Below, in pieces: positions 6,299-13,818 of a DNA stretch of 33,420 nucleotides. The stretch spans positions 1 through 33,420 of the forward strand of contig JAEZIT010000098.1 in assembly GCA_023436495.1 (NCBI GenBank). Direction: 5' to 3'. How positions within the stretch are numbered: the stretch's first letter is position 1; each line of letters starts with the position of its first letter. The notes beneath the pieces were generated by a model, which had not been told where the DNA came from, searched no databases, and saw only the letters and a list, made by a program, of their open reading frames with translations. Both the position numbers and the translations under genes were made by a program. This stretch comes from Acidobacteriota bacterium (GTDB taxonomy: Bacteria > Acidobacteriota > Blastocatellia > Pyrinomonadales > Pyrinomonadaceae).

Positions 6299-8206
6299 AT
6301 GCTTTTCAGATTATCTGATGTCAGAAAATCGTACGGCGCAAGAGAAATTCTCCGCGGCGTTTCGTTCCAGGTCAATCCTAGCGAGAAGGTCGGCCTGGTC
6401 GGCCGGAACGGAGCCGGCAAAACCACCGTCTTTCGAATGATCACGGGCGAAGAATCACCCGATTCCGGTGATGTTGTCCGCATGAACAAGCTGAAGCTCG
6501 GCCTGCTCGAACAGCACGTTGAGTTCGCCGAGAATGAATCGGTACATACCGCCGCGCTTTCTGCTTTCCAGGAAATACACGACATCGAAGCCGAGATGCG
6601 CGCGCTCGAAAAACAGATGGAGACGGATCATTCCGAAGAGACCCTCTCACGGTACGCCGCCGCACAAGAAGCATTCGAAAACCTCGACGGATTTACATAC
6701 GCTGCCCGCGCCGAATCCATTTTGATGGGTCTCGGTTTTCCCAAAGACCTTTGGGATGCCAGGACGGCGACTCTCTCCGGCGGACAGAAAAACCGCCTCG
6801 GAATGGTCCGGCTGCTGCTCTCAGCTCCGGATGTGCTCCTTTTGGACGAGCCGACTAACCATCTGGATGTTCAAGCGGTCGAATGGCTCGAGGGTTTTCT
6901 GCAGGAGTATGACGGCGCGTACGTGGTCATCAGCCACGACCGCTATTTCCTCGACCGCACGACGAATAAGATAATCGAGATCGAACGCGGCACGGCCGTC
7001 GCCTACACGGGAAATTATTCGAAATACCTTCAGGAGCGCGAGCTCCGGCGCGAACAGCAGCAGCGCGAGTATGAGAACCAGCAGGCGATGATCGCCAAAA
7101 CACAGGAATTTATCCGCCGAAACCTCGAAGGCCAGAAGACCAAGCAGGCAAAATCGCGGCGGAATATGCTGCAGCGCATGGACCGCATCGAAGCAGTGGT
7201 CAGTGACAAGCCCGGCGGAAATTTCGGCCTGAAGCGGGTCGAACGGACCGGAAACAATGTCCTGACCGCTGAAGACCTTGCGATCGGCTACGGCGGAATT
7301 GCTCTTGCACGCGGCATTAGCTTCAGTCTGCATCGGGGTGAAACTCTCGGAATAATCGGCGGTAACGGCACGGGGAAGACGACGTTTCTGAAGACAATAC
7401 AGGGGCAGCTGCCGGAGGTCGCTGGAACGGTGACATGGGGAACCAAGACCAATATCGGATATTATTCCCAGAATCTCGAAGACCTCGATCCGCGGAACGA
7501 AGTGATCCAGGAACTGCGCCGCGTCGCACCGCTCGCGGAAAGCGGCACGCTGCGTTCATTCCTCGCGGGCTTCCTTTTTTTTGGCGAGGACGTCTTCAAA
7601 CGCGTCGGCGATCTTTCCGGCGGTGAAAAGGGAAGGTTGGCGTTAGGAAAATTGATCTATTCGCAGAAGAATGTCCTGATATTGGACGAGCCCACGAACC
7701 ACCTCGATATTCCTTCGCGCGAGGCACTGGAAAACGCTCTCGACGAATTTGACGGTACGATCATTACCGTCAGCCACGACCGCTTTTTTCTCGACAAGAT
7801 CGCGACTCAGATACTCTCGTTTGAAGACGGCGGCCGCATCGAACTGTTCAATGGGAATTACACCGAATTTCACGATTGGAAATCGGCGAACGCGAGCAAT
7901 GGTAAAAAGGATCAGCCATCGTTAAAGGCCGAGCCGGTTACCGAAACAGCTGTCGCCGCCGAATCCATGTCACTGAGCAAAAATCAGCGCGAACGTCTGG
8001 AAAAGCGTATAGCGGAAATTGAGGAAGAAATACCTCTGGCAGAGAAATCGCTCGAAAAGTTGAGCGAACAAATGAGTCTGCCGGGGCTCTCTGCTGATTT
8101 TGCAAAGCTGCAGCAGGTTACCGACGATATTCGCCGAACCGAGGAACGCATCCAAAAACTATATCAAGAATGGGAAACGGCCGCCGAACAGCTCGCAGGT
8201 TCGTAA
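6299..8206 (+). CDS. ABC-F family ATPase (Uup/YheS/EttA-type ribosome-associated)
   Basis: A 635-residue cytosolic protein with two ABC ATPase domains in one chain and no membrane segments. NBD1 has Walker A GRNGAGKTT (35-43), signature LSGGQ (159-163) and Walker B LLLDEPTNHLD. NBD2 has Walker A GGNGTGKTT (354-362), LSGGEKGRLALG and LILDEPTNHLD. The charged linker between them (ERELRREQQQREYENQQ onward) is the P-site tRNA interaction motif that defines ABC-F. A C-terminal coiled coil of about 70 residues resembles the Uup CTD. ABC-F proteins act on the ribosome as translation factors or antibiotic-protection proteins; the coiled-coil CTD favours a housekeeping Uup/YheS-like role. There is no Shine-Dalgarno before ATG 6299, and an intrinsic terminator lies immediately upstream. 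The start is supported by MLFRLSDVRKSYG, the usual family opening. Confidence 0.93.
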   Translation: MLFRLSDVRKSYGAREILRGVSFQVNPSEKVGLVGRNGAGKTTVFRMITGEESPDSGDVVRMNKLKLGLLEQHVEFAENESVHTAALSAFQEIHDIEAEMRALEKQMETDHSEETLSRYAAAQEAFENLDGFTYAARAESILMGLGFPKDLWDARTATLSGGQKNRLGMVRLLLSAPDVLLLDEPTNHLDVQAVEWLEGFLQEYDGAYVVISHDRYFLDRTTNKIIEIERGTAVAYTGNYSKYLQERELRREQQQREYENQQAMIAKTQEFIRRNLEGQKTKQAKSRRNMLQRMDRIEAVVSDKPGGNFGLKRVERTGNNVLTAEDLAIGYGGIALARGISFSLHRGETLGIIGGNGTGKTTFLKTIQGQLPEVAGTVTWGTKTNIGYYSQNLEDLDPRNEVIQELRRVAPLAESGTLRSFLAGFLFFGEDVFKRVGDLSGGEKGRLALGKLIYSQKNVLILDEPTNHLDIPSREALENALDEFDGTIITVSHDRFFLDKIATQILSFEDGGRIELFNGNYTEFHDWKSANASNGKKDQPSLKAEPVTETAVAAESMSLSKNQRERLEKRIAEIEEEIPLAEKSLEKLSEQMSLPGLSADFAKLQQVTDDIRRTEERIQKLYQEWETAAEQLAGS

Positions 8207-8228
8207 ATGAACGCCTCTCGAATGAACG

Positions 8229-8266
8229 TATCCACTGAAGAGCCGCGGATAGCTCTCCAGTGGATA
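8229..8266. other. Long hairpin between convergent ABC-F and guaB genes
   Basis: TATCCACTG (8229-8237) and CAGTGGATA (8258-8266) pair perfectly, and AGAGC (8239-8243) pairs with GCTCT (8252-8256) inside them, giving a 14-bp stem with one mismatch. It lies in the 78-bp gap between convergent genes. No T run follows on either strand, so it may protect 3' ends or block readthrough rather than act as a classical terminator. Confidence 0.55.
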
Positions 8267-8284
8267 TCCTTGAAGTAGAGTGGT

Positions 8285-9754
8285 CTAAGATTCCGACCTA
8301 TAATTCGGCGCTTCCTTTGTAATTATCACGTCGTGTACGTGGGATTCGCGAAGTCCGGCGGATGTAATGCGGACGAACCGCGCCTTTTCCTGCAATTCCT
8401 TTATGCTGCCGCAGCCCGTATAGCCCATTCCTGATCGCAATCCGCCAACTAGCTGAGTGACCATTTCAGCTATCGTGCCCTTGTATGCGACACGGCCTTC
8501 GATGCCTTCGGGGACGTATTTCGAATCCGAAACCGTTCCTTCCTGCGCATAGCGGTCGCTCGAACCTTTTCGCATCGCCCCGATCGACCCCATTCCGCGA
8601 TAGGTCTTAAAACTCCTGCCTTGAAATAGAATGACCTCGCCCGGGGCTTCTTCGGTGCCGGCGAATAGCGACCCGATCATGACGCAATCGGCGCCTGCGG
8701 CGATGGCCTTGGCGACATCTCCGGAGAATTTAACTCCGCCATCCGCGATGATCGGAACGCCTGAACCCTCCGCTGCTTTGACGCACTGCGAAATGGCCAT
8801 GATCTGTGGGACGCCGGCACCGGTAACGACGCGCGTTGTACAGATAGAACCAGGCCCGATCCCTATCTTCACAGCATCGACTCCTGCCGATATCAATTCG
8901 CGCGTAGCTTCGGCGGTAGCAACGTTGCCGGCGATAAGTTCAAGTTCCGGAAATTTTGCCTTTACGGCTTTGATCGCGTTGATAACGCGTGAACTGTGCC
9001 CATGCGCGGTGTCGATAACGATAGCGTCCACGCGCGAAGCAACAAGTTCCTCTGCACGTTCCATAAAGTCGCCGGTTGCACCAATCGCCGCCGCGCACCG
9101 CAGCCGCCCCAGTCCGTCTTTGGCGGCGTCCGGAAACTTTATCGCCTTTTGTATGTCTTTCACAGTGATCAGGCCCTTCAAGTGACCGTCGTCATCCACG
9201 ACCAAAAGCTTTTCAATACGGTGCTGCTGCAGTTTTACCTTTGCTTCGTCCAGCGTCGTCCCGATCGGCACGGTCACCAGCGGCTGCGGCGTCATAACTT
9301 CGGAAACAGGAATATTAAACCGCGTCTCGAACCGTAAGTCCCGGTTCGTAATTATACCGACCAGCAACCCGCTGCCGTCGATCACCGGCACCCCGCTGAT
9401 GCTGTAGTGCTCCATTATTTTCAGAGCGTCGGACACAAGCGCGTTCTCGCGGATCGTCACGGGATCTACGATCATCCCCGATTCGCTGCGTTTTACTTTA
9501 TCGACCTCTTCGGACTGCTCCTTGATGGAAAAGTTCTTATGAATGACGCCTATGCCACCTTGTTGTGCCAAAGCGATCGCCAGCGCCGCCTCGGTCACGG
9601 TATCCATTGCCGATGAACAAAGGGGAATATTCAATTCGATGTTTCGGGAGAATTTGGTGCGCGTGTCCACTTCGTTCGGAAGGACGTCCGAGTAAGCTGG
9701 TATCAGCAAAACGTCATCAAACGTTAAACCTTCTGATATATCTTTGATCTCCAT
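8285..9754 (-). CDS. guaB: Inosine-5'-monophosphate dehydrogenase
   Basis: A 489-residue IMPDH, which oxidises IMP to XMP with NAD+, the committed step of GTP synthesis. The barrel begins with LTFDDVLLIPAYSDVLPNEV. Two CBS domains are inserted at about 95-205 (MIVDPVTIRENA, GIITNRDLRF, EVMTPQPLVTV, GLITVKDIQKA). The catalytic loop GPGSICTTRVVTGAGVPQ contains the nucleophile C305, and the flap region carries YRGMGSIGAM. Length and order are standard. There is no clear Shine-Dalgarno before the ATG at 9754. It is downstream of the rodZ-like gene on the same strand but separated by a terminator (9791-9824), so it is probably transcribed on its own. (p)ppGpp made by the Rel enzyme at 1877-4084 lowers GTP synthesis in many bacteria, a possible functional link. 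Confidence 0.97.
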   Translation of the reverse strand: MEIKDISEGLTFDDVLLIPAYSDVLPNEVDTRTKFSRNIELNIPLCSSAMDTVTEAALAIALAQQGGIGVIHKNFSIKEQSEEVDKVKRSESGMIVDPVTIRENALVSDALKIMEHYSISGVPVIDGSGLLVGIITNRDLRFETRFNIPVSEVMTPQPLVTVPIGTTLDEAKVKLQQHRIEKLLVVDDDGHLKGLITVKDIQKAIKFPDAAKDGLGRLRCAAAIGATGDFMERAEELVASRVDAIVIDTAHGHSSRVINAIKAVKAKFPELELIAGNVATAEATRELISAGVDAVKIGIGPGSICTTRVVTGAGVPQIMAISQCVKAAEGSGVPIIADGGVKFSGDVAKAIAAGADCVMIGSLFAGTEEAPGEVILFQGRSFKTYRGMGSIGAMRKGSSDRYAQEGTVSDSKYVPEGIEGRVAYKGTIAEMVTQLVGGLRSGMGYTGCGSIKELQEKARFVRITSAGLRESHVHDVIITKEAPNYRSES

Positions 9755-9790
9755 AAAATAACAATAAAATGCGTCAAAACGCTGACTGGA

Positions 9791-9824
9791 TAAAATAAAA
9801 ATGCCCGCATTGATTCTGCAGGCA
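9791..9824 (-). terminator. Rho-independent terminator after the rodZ-like gene
   Basis: On the minus strand: TGCCTGCA (complement of 9817-9824), 7-nt loop, TGCGGGCA (complement of 9802-9809), forming an 8-bp stem with one U-G pair, followed by TTTTTATTTTA (complement of 9791-9801). It lies 72 bp past the rodZ-like stop and 37 bp before the guaB start. Confidence 0.8.
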
Positions 9825-9895
9825 ATACCTTAAATTCAATTCGGGCCGTTATACTTAAGCTTACAAAACACTGCTATATTCATCAAACCGCCGCG

Positions 9896-10879
9896 TTAGT
9901 TGGCGGAATTCGTCGGACGTCCGACAACGATCGGGGTTTCCGAAGGCTTGGCCGCCGGCGTGGGTACTGCCGGACGCGGCGTCGACGTTACCGCTGCCGG
10001 TTTTTGCGGTGTCCGTACAGCGGTTGCCGTCGGAACGGCAGCCGCGGTCGGCGATTGCTGCGTCTGCGACGCTGATACAGGCTGCTCGGCCGCCGCCGGA
10101 GCCGTCTGTGTGGCTGTACCCGTTTCCATCAAAGCAGCGATGTTCGATTTGTTCACCTCGAATTCGACGTTGCCTTTAACGAACGTCGTTGGCGTCGGCA
10201 TCTCTCTTCCGTTCAGGACTATTCGAAGGTTCGCCAGTTTCGACCGTGAATAGGCGATCTTGAACGATTCGTTCGCGTCGATCTTCAATGTTTCGTTTGC
10301 CGCAAGCGTCTGGATCTTGGGCTTTCCGTCAACCGAATAATTCGTCCAGACCGGTTCGTTTACGGCAGTGATCTCAATGCTAATACGATCGGTGACCGGA
10401 GCGGGCGTCGGAGTTGCCGGAGCAGCGGCCGTCGTGTTCGCGTTGGCGGCGGGCGGCGGGATAACGGCTGTCGGTTCCGAGCCGCCGCGTAAATAATTCA
10501 ATAAAAACAAAATCCCGCCTGTCATTAAGCCGAGAATGACAACGGCCAGAATGATCGTCGGCAAGTTCGAAGCGGAAGCACGGTCATCGGTAAGCACTTC
10601 GGGGCGGTATGCCCTGGGTTCGTCGTTCGAGTCGCCATCAGGGCCGGCGATCGCCCGCGAATAATCCTGCAGAGCCTCGTTCTCATCCACGCCGACGTAC
10701 TTCGCGAAGGATTTAATGAAACCCTTATTGAAAATGCCGCCGGGCAGGATCTTGAAGTCGTTGTTCTCTATCGACTCAATGTAATGCGGCGAAATACGGG
10801 TCTGTTCCGCAACCTCGCTGACGGAAATACCTCTTTCCTCACGGGCTTGCCGCAATTTTTCACCCAAAGTTAATGACAT
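9896..10879 (-). CDS. RodZ-like membrane protein with N-terminal HTH domain
   Basis: A 327-residue protein with the RodZ layout. A Cro/C1-type helix-turn-helix (about 5-70: GEKLRQAREERGISVSEVAE, then PHYIESIENNDF) is followed by an acidic linker, one membrane helix (about 107-130, LPTIILAVVILGLMTGG onward) and a periplasmic part. The latter holds a DUF4115-like beta domain (about 165-245: WTNYSVDGKP, LANLRIVLNGREM) and a long Pro/Ala/Thr-rich C-terminal tail. In known RodZ the HTH domain binds MreB and not DNA, and the protein helps set rod shape. No mreB is visible here, so the role is inferred from domain order. A strong promoter (10937-10966) lies about 60 bp upstream and diverges from the BMC operon. 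Confidence 0.85.
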   Translation of the reverse strand: MSLTLGEKLRQAREERGISVSEVAEQTRISPHYIESIENNDFKILPGGIFNKGFIKSFAKYVGVDENEALQDYSRAIAGPDGDSNDEPRAYRPEVLTDDRASASNLPTIILAVVILGLMTGGILFLLNYLRGGSEPTAVIPPPAANANTTAAAPATPTPAPVTDRISIEITAVNEPVWTNYSVDGKPKIQTLAANETLKIDANESFKIAYSRSKLANLRIVLNGREMPTPTTFVKGNVEFEVNKSNIAALMETGTATQTAPAAAEQPVSASQTQQSPTAAAVPTATAVRTPQKPAAVTSTPRPAVPTPAAKPSETPIVVGRPTNSAN

Positions 10880-10936
10880 TCTTTAATTGTTCCGCTGCCG
10901 GTGCTAACCGCAAATTGGTAAAGGCCTTAAGTTTGA

Positions 10937-10966
10937 AATATAGCCCTCCGAACCCAAAATTGTCAA
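10937..10966 (-). promoter_or_regulatory. Sigma-70-type promoter for the rodZ-like gene
   Basis: Minus strand: perfect -35 TTGACA (complement of 10961-10966), 18-nt spacer, -10 TATATT (complement of 10937-10942). The predicted leader is about 50 nt. Confidence 0.7.
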
Positions 10967-11035
10967 TTGAATGTGCCGTTTTTATGGGCATTGTACCGCT
11001 TGCCTATACCGTGGCACCGTGATAACTTTTAGGGA

Positions 11036-11064
11036 TTGAACAAGTCGTGATTCGAATCTATAAA
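11036..11064 (+). promoter_or_regulatory. Promoter candidate for the microcompartment operon
   Basis: -35 TTGAAC (11036-11041), 17-nt spacer, -10 TATAAA (11059-11064). The predicted transcript start near 11071 gives a short leader containing AGAGGA (11078-11083), which is well placed before ATG 11090. No operator repeat was recognised in the 210-bp divergent intergenic region. Confidence 0.55.
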
Positions 11065-11089
11065 GTTTAATTAATTGAGAGGAACACTA

Positions 11090-11488
11090 ATGAGTCTTGA
11101 AGCGCTCGGAATGGTCGAAACTAAGGGCTTCGTGGGAGCTGTCGAAGCGGCCGACGCAATGGTAAAAGCTGCAAACGTTCAGCTTGTTGGCAAAGAATAT
11201 ATCGGTGCAGGTTATGTTACCATTTTTGTCAGGGGTGACGTCGGCGCCGTCAAGGCAGCGACCGACGCCGGAGCCGCAGCAGCGCGCCGCGTGGGCGAGC
11301 TTATCAGTGTTCACGTCATTCCGCGCCCGCATGGCGAGGTCGAACGCGTGCTGCCGACAGGCGGTAAGGTAGGACTCAGTCCGGACGAAAAAGCCCTCCA
11401 GGGCGGCGGCGGACGCCAGCTCGGAGCAGGCGACGCGGGAAGCTCCGCATCGGGTTCGATCCAAGGCAACAAAAGCAAGAACCGCTAA
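11090..11488 (+). CDS. BMC-H microcompartment shell protein 1 (PduA/EutM-like)
   Basis: A 132-residue shell protein starting at ATG 11090, with AGAGGA 6 nt upstream; an in-frame TTG at 11075 is less likely. Residues 3-90 are a single BMC domain very close to PduA: EALGMVETKGFVGAVEAADA, K26 in MVKAANV at the hexamer edge, VRGDVGAVKAATDAGAAAAR, and HVIPRPHGEVE. Such proteins form hexamers that tile the shell. Pore-loop residues at PduA-like positions are G39-A40-G41, with Y37 where PduA has Lys and Y42 where Leu is usual. After the domain comes a Gly/Ser-rich, probably disordered tail of about 40 residues, not seen in PduA. It is the first gene of a five-gene operon; a hairpin (11492-11525) separates it from the aldehyde dehydrogenase gene. 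Confidence 0.95.
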   Translation: MSLEALGMVETKGFVGAVEAADAMVKAANVQLVGKEYIGAGYVTIFVRGDVGAVKAATDAGAAAARRVGELISVHVIPRPHGEVERVLPTGGKVGLSPDEKALQGGGGRQLGAGDAGSSASGSIQGNKSKNR

Positions 11489-11491
11489 TTA

Positions 11492-11525
11492 CAGCCCTGG
11501 GCCGAATTATGAAAAGGCCCGGCTG
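11492..11525 (+). other. Intercistronic hairpin between BMC-H and aldehyde dehydrogenase genes
   Basis: CAGCC (11492-11496) pairs with GGCTG (11521-11525), and GGGCC (11499-11503) with GGCCC (11516-11520); a 2-nt bulge (CT) separates the two helices and the loop is 12 nt. There is no T run, so it should not terminate. It ends 7 nt before ATG 11533, which lacks its own Shine-Dalgarno, so it could lower translation of the enzyme relative to the shell protein or protect the upstream message. Confidence 0.65.
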
Positions 11526-11532
11526 ATCTTCG

Positions 11533-13272
11533 ATGGGTGACAAGGATCTAGTTTCACAGCAGGAAGCTCGGGATGCCGTCGATGCGGCCTACTCCGCTTC
11601 GCGAACGATCGCGGGATTCGATCAGGCAAAGATCGACGCGATCTGCGGAGCGATGTCGAAGGCCGCACTCGCCGACGCGGCGCGCCTCGGAATGCTTGCG
11701 CACGAAGAAACCGGATTTGGAAAAGCGGAAGACAAACGGGAGAAGAACCGATTCGCCGCCGAAGACGTCTGGAACCACTTCCGCGGCCTTAAGACGGTCG
11801 GGGTCGTTTCCGAGACGAACAGCATTGTCGAGATCGCGTCGCCGCGCGGTGTTGTCGCGGCCATTATTCCATCGACCAATCCGACTTCGACAGCGATCTT
11901 CAAGATACTTATCGCGATCAAATCGCGGAACTCAATTGTTCTTTCGCCGCACCCTTCCGCCGCTCGCTGTATTCTTGAAACGACCCGCGTCATGCGTGAC
12001 GAAGCAGTCAAGTTAGGTCTGCCTGCCGACGCGATAATCTGCCTGCAGAATTCGACCATTGAGGGCACCGAAGCCCTCATGAAGCACCGCAGGACCGCCG
12101 TAATACTGGCAACGGGCGGAACGGGTCTCGTTCGCGCTGCTTATTCGTCAGGAAAGCCGGCATTCGGTGTTGGTCCAGGGAACGTTCCCGTGTTCATCGA
12201 GCGCACGGCTGACGTTGCAAAGGCCGTCTCTGACATTTTGACGGGTACTTGTTTCGATAACGGAACGATATGCGCCTCTGAACAATCGGTCGTCGTCGAT
12301 GCACCAATCGCCGCACAGGTTCGTGAACAGTTCAAGATCCAAGGCGGACATTTCCTAAATCAAGCAGAGGCCGACTCCGTTGGAAAAGCCCTCGTAACAC
12401 CGCAGCGTACCCTCAACCCCGGGATCGTCGGGAAATCGGCCGAATTTATTGCAAACTTGGCAGGAATTTCCGTTCCGTCCGGCACACGCGCGTTACTCGC
12501 AGATTGCGGGGGCGTCGGACGCGATTTTCCATGGTCGATCGAAAAGCTTTCGCCGACGCTGGCATTCTTTGTCGTCGACGGCATCGAACAGGGCGCAAAT
12601 CGCTGCCATGAAATTCTGCAATTCGGTGGCATGGGCCACACCGCCGGAATGCATACTAAGGACCGCGCCGCCGCCGTTCGATATGGCGAACAAATGCCCG
12701 CTGCCCGCGTGGTCATAAATTCGCCAACCACACACGGAGCTATCGGATTTACGACCGACCTGGCGCCGTCAATGACCCTCGGATGCGGCTCATGGGGCGG
12801 AAACGTTACGTCCGACAATGTCTCGCCCATCCATCTGATGGATATCAAGCGTGTAGCGTTCGAGACCAAGCCGATAAATGCTGCGAAGCCGGCGCATACC
12901 CCACCCGTTTCCGCCGCTCCGGCTCCGCGCGGGCAGTCCGCTGGTCGGACCATTAAACGCGAAGAGATCGCCGCGCTCGTCGATAAATTCCTGAGCAATA
13001 AGATCGCCGACGCATCGGCGGTCGAGCCCATTGTCGAAAAGGCTCCGGAGCCCGAACCGCCGCCTTCGCCGGTCAGGACCGTCATCCATGAACTCCGGCC
13101 GCAGAACGCGGCAGGGAACGGAGCCGTTCCGTCACCCGTCGATTTTGTCAGCGAGGACGATGTGCGTCGAGCCATCGCCAATGGGGAAAAGATCTATATA
13201 ACTGACAAGAGTATTCTGACGCCATCCGCACGCGACCTCGGTAACGAGAAGGAGATCTTCGCGTGGATTTGA
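11533..13272 (+). CDS. CoA-acylating aldehyde dehydrogenase of microcompartment type, with C-terminal extension
   Basis: A 579-residue protein. Residues 1-450 align by eye along the whole length of EutE/PduP, which convert an aldehyde, CoA and NAD+ to acyl-CoA: IPSTNPTSTAIFK, the cofactor-loop region ATGGTGLVRAAYSSGKPAFG, the catalytic cysteine C247 in FDNGTICASEQS, EKLSPTLAFF, GGMGHTAGMHT and APSMTLGCGSWGG. The N-terminal encapsulation helix of PduP/EutE is missing. Instead there is a tail of about 125 residues: a Pro/Ala linker, an amphipathic helix (about 475-495, KREEIAALVDKFLSNKIADA) that looks like an encapsulation peptide, a Pro/Glu linker, and a terminal segment (539-579) with VSEDDVRRAIANGEKIYI and ILTPSARDLG. 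In my judgement the last resembles a short module found in other BMC-associated proteins. The substrate is not determined. It sits between the two shell protein genes. Confidence 0.93.
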   Translation: MGDKDLVSQQEARDAVDAAYSASRTIAGFDQAKIDAICGAMSKAALADAARLGMLAHEETGFGKAEDKREKNRFAAEDVWNHFRGLKTVGVVSETNSIVEIASPRGVVAAIIPSTNPTSTAIFKILIAIKSRNSIVLSPHPSAARCILETTRVMRDEAVKLGLPADAIICLQNSTIEGTEALMKHRRTAVILATGGTGLVRAAYSSGKPAFGVGPGNVPVFIERTADVAKAVSDILTGTCFDNGTICASEQSVVVDAPIAAQVREQFKIQGGHFLNQAEADSVGKALVTPQRTLNPGIVGKSAEFIANLAGISVPSGTRALLADCGGVGRDFPWSIEKLSPTLAFFVVDGIEQGANRCHEILQFGGMGHTAGMHTKDRAAAVRYGEQMPAARVVINSPTTHGAIGFTTDLAPSMTLGCGSWGGNVTSDNVSPIHLMDIKRVAFETKPINAAKPAHTPPVSAAPAPRGQSAGRTIKREEIAALVDKFLSNKIADASAVEPIVEKAPEPEPPPSPVRTVIHELRPQNAAGNGAVPSPVDFVSEDDVRRAIANGEKIYITDKSILTPSARDLGNEKEIFAWI

Positions 13273-13326
13273 CCATGACGGCCGTCCGTGTTCAATCCCG
13301 GCCGCGGTATCTCCGACCTGTTTCTG

Positions 13327-13695
13327 ATGCCTAATACCGTAACCAATAAACAAGTCTGTTCCGGCTGCGGCGTCGAAGTCAGGCCGAACAACGATTATTG
13401 CTACAACTGCGGCACATTCGTCGGAACGGAGCGGCGGCCGGCGGTCGAACAGACAGTTGCGTCTGATAACGGAAAGGAATTGTCCGGCGTGGTGGACGAT
13501 AAGCGCCCGCTTCGTCCCGGGGAAATAGTATCGAAGCGAAGGCATCAAAGGCCGCCCAAGCGTGTGGAACGAAAGCCCTATGAGATCGTTTGGGGTGAGC
13601 CGGATGACGCTCCGAAAACGACCTTTTATGTGGCGGCCGGCGTATTGATATTGTTTGCAGTTATCGCTGTGATGGTGATGTCATATTTTAAATAG
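13327..13695 (+). CDS. Zinc-ribbon protein with C-terminal membrane helix, in the BMC operon
   Basis: A 122-residue protein from ATG 13327; an in-frame GTG at 13288 would add 13 residues, and neither start has a clear Shine-Dalgarno. Two CxxC knuckles (C11/C14 and C25/C28 in VCSGCGVEV and DYCYNCGTF) form a zinc ribbon. A basic, probably unstructured middle (KRRHQRPPKRVERKP) follows. The C-terminus is a hydrophobic helix (about 98-120, TFYVAAGVLILFAVIAVMVM) ending SYFK, so the protein looks tail-anchored with the zinc ribbon facing the cytosol. The stop codon overlaps the GTG start of the next gene by one base, so the two are translationally coupled. I do not recognise a named family. Its position between the aldehyde dehydrogenase and a second shell protein suggests a role in the same assembly. 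Confidence 0.75.
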   Translation: MPNTVTNKQVCSGCGVEVRPNNDYCYNCGTFVGTERRPAVEQTVASDNGKELSGVVDDKRPLRPGEIVSKRRHQRPPKRVERKPYEIVWGEPDDAPKTTFYVAAGVLILFAVIAVMVMSYFK

Positions 13696-13814
13696 TGGAA
13701 ATCGCTATCGGGGTATTCTTCTTTTCGATTTTTGGGGGAGCTCTTCTGCTCGGGCTTGTTATACTTTTATACAGACGCAGTAAAAAGCGTCCCGGCCTCG
13801 GATCAGGAGATTAA
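13695..13814 (+). CDS. 39-residue single-helix membrane protein, in the BMC operon
   Basis: A short frame GTG 13695-13697 to TAA 13812-13814 whose start shares one base with the TAG of the zinc-ribbon gene (TAGTG). The product is MEIAIGVFFFSIFGGALLLG followed by LVILLYRRSKKRPGLGSGD: one hydrophobic helix of about 24 residues with a GG kink, then a strongly basic tail that should lie in the cytosol. Its last codons hold AGGAGA (13805-13810), the Shine-Dalgarno of the next shell gene, with a 4-nt gap between stop and start. Tight packing on both sides and a clear topology support a real gene, although it is short and I know of no family. Alternatively the stretch is only a spacer that happens to be open. 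Confidence 0.6.
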   Translation: MEIAIGVFFFSIFGGALLLGLVILLYRRSKKRPGLGSGD

Positions 13815-13818
13815 ATCT

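Noticed and set aside
12360..13181. A 273-codon open frame on the minus strand
   Set aside because: Antisense to the aldehyde dehydrogenase gene, whose catalytic residues are certain; the product is Ser/Pro/Arg-rich without domains.
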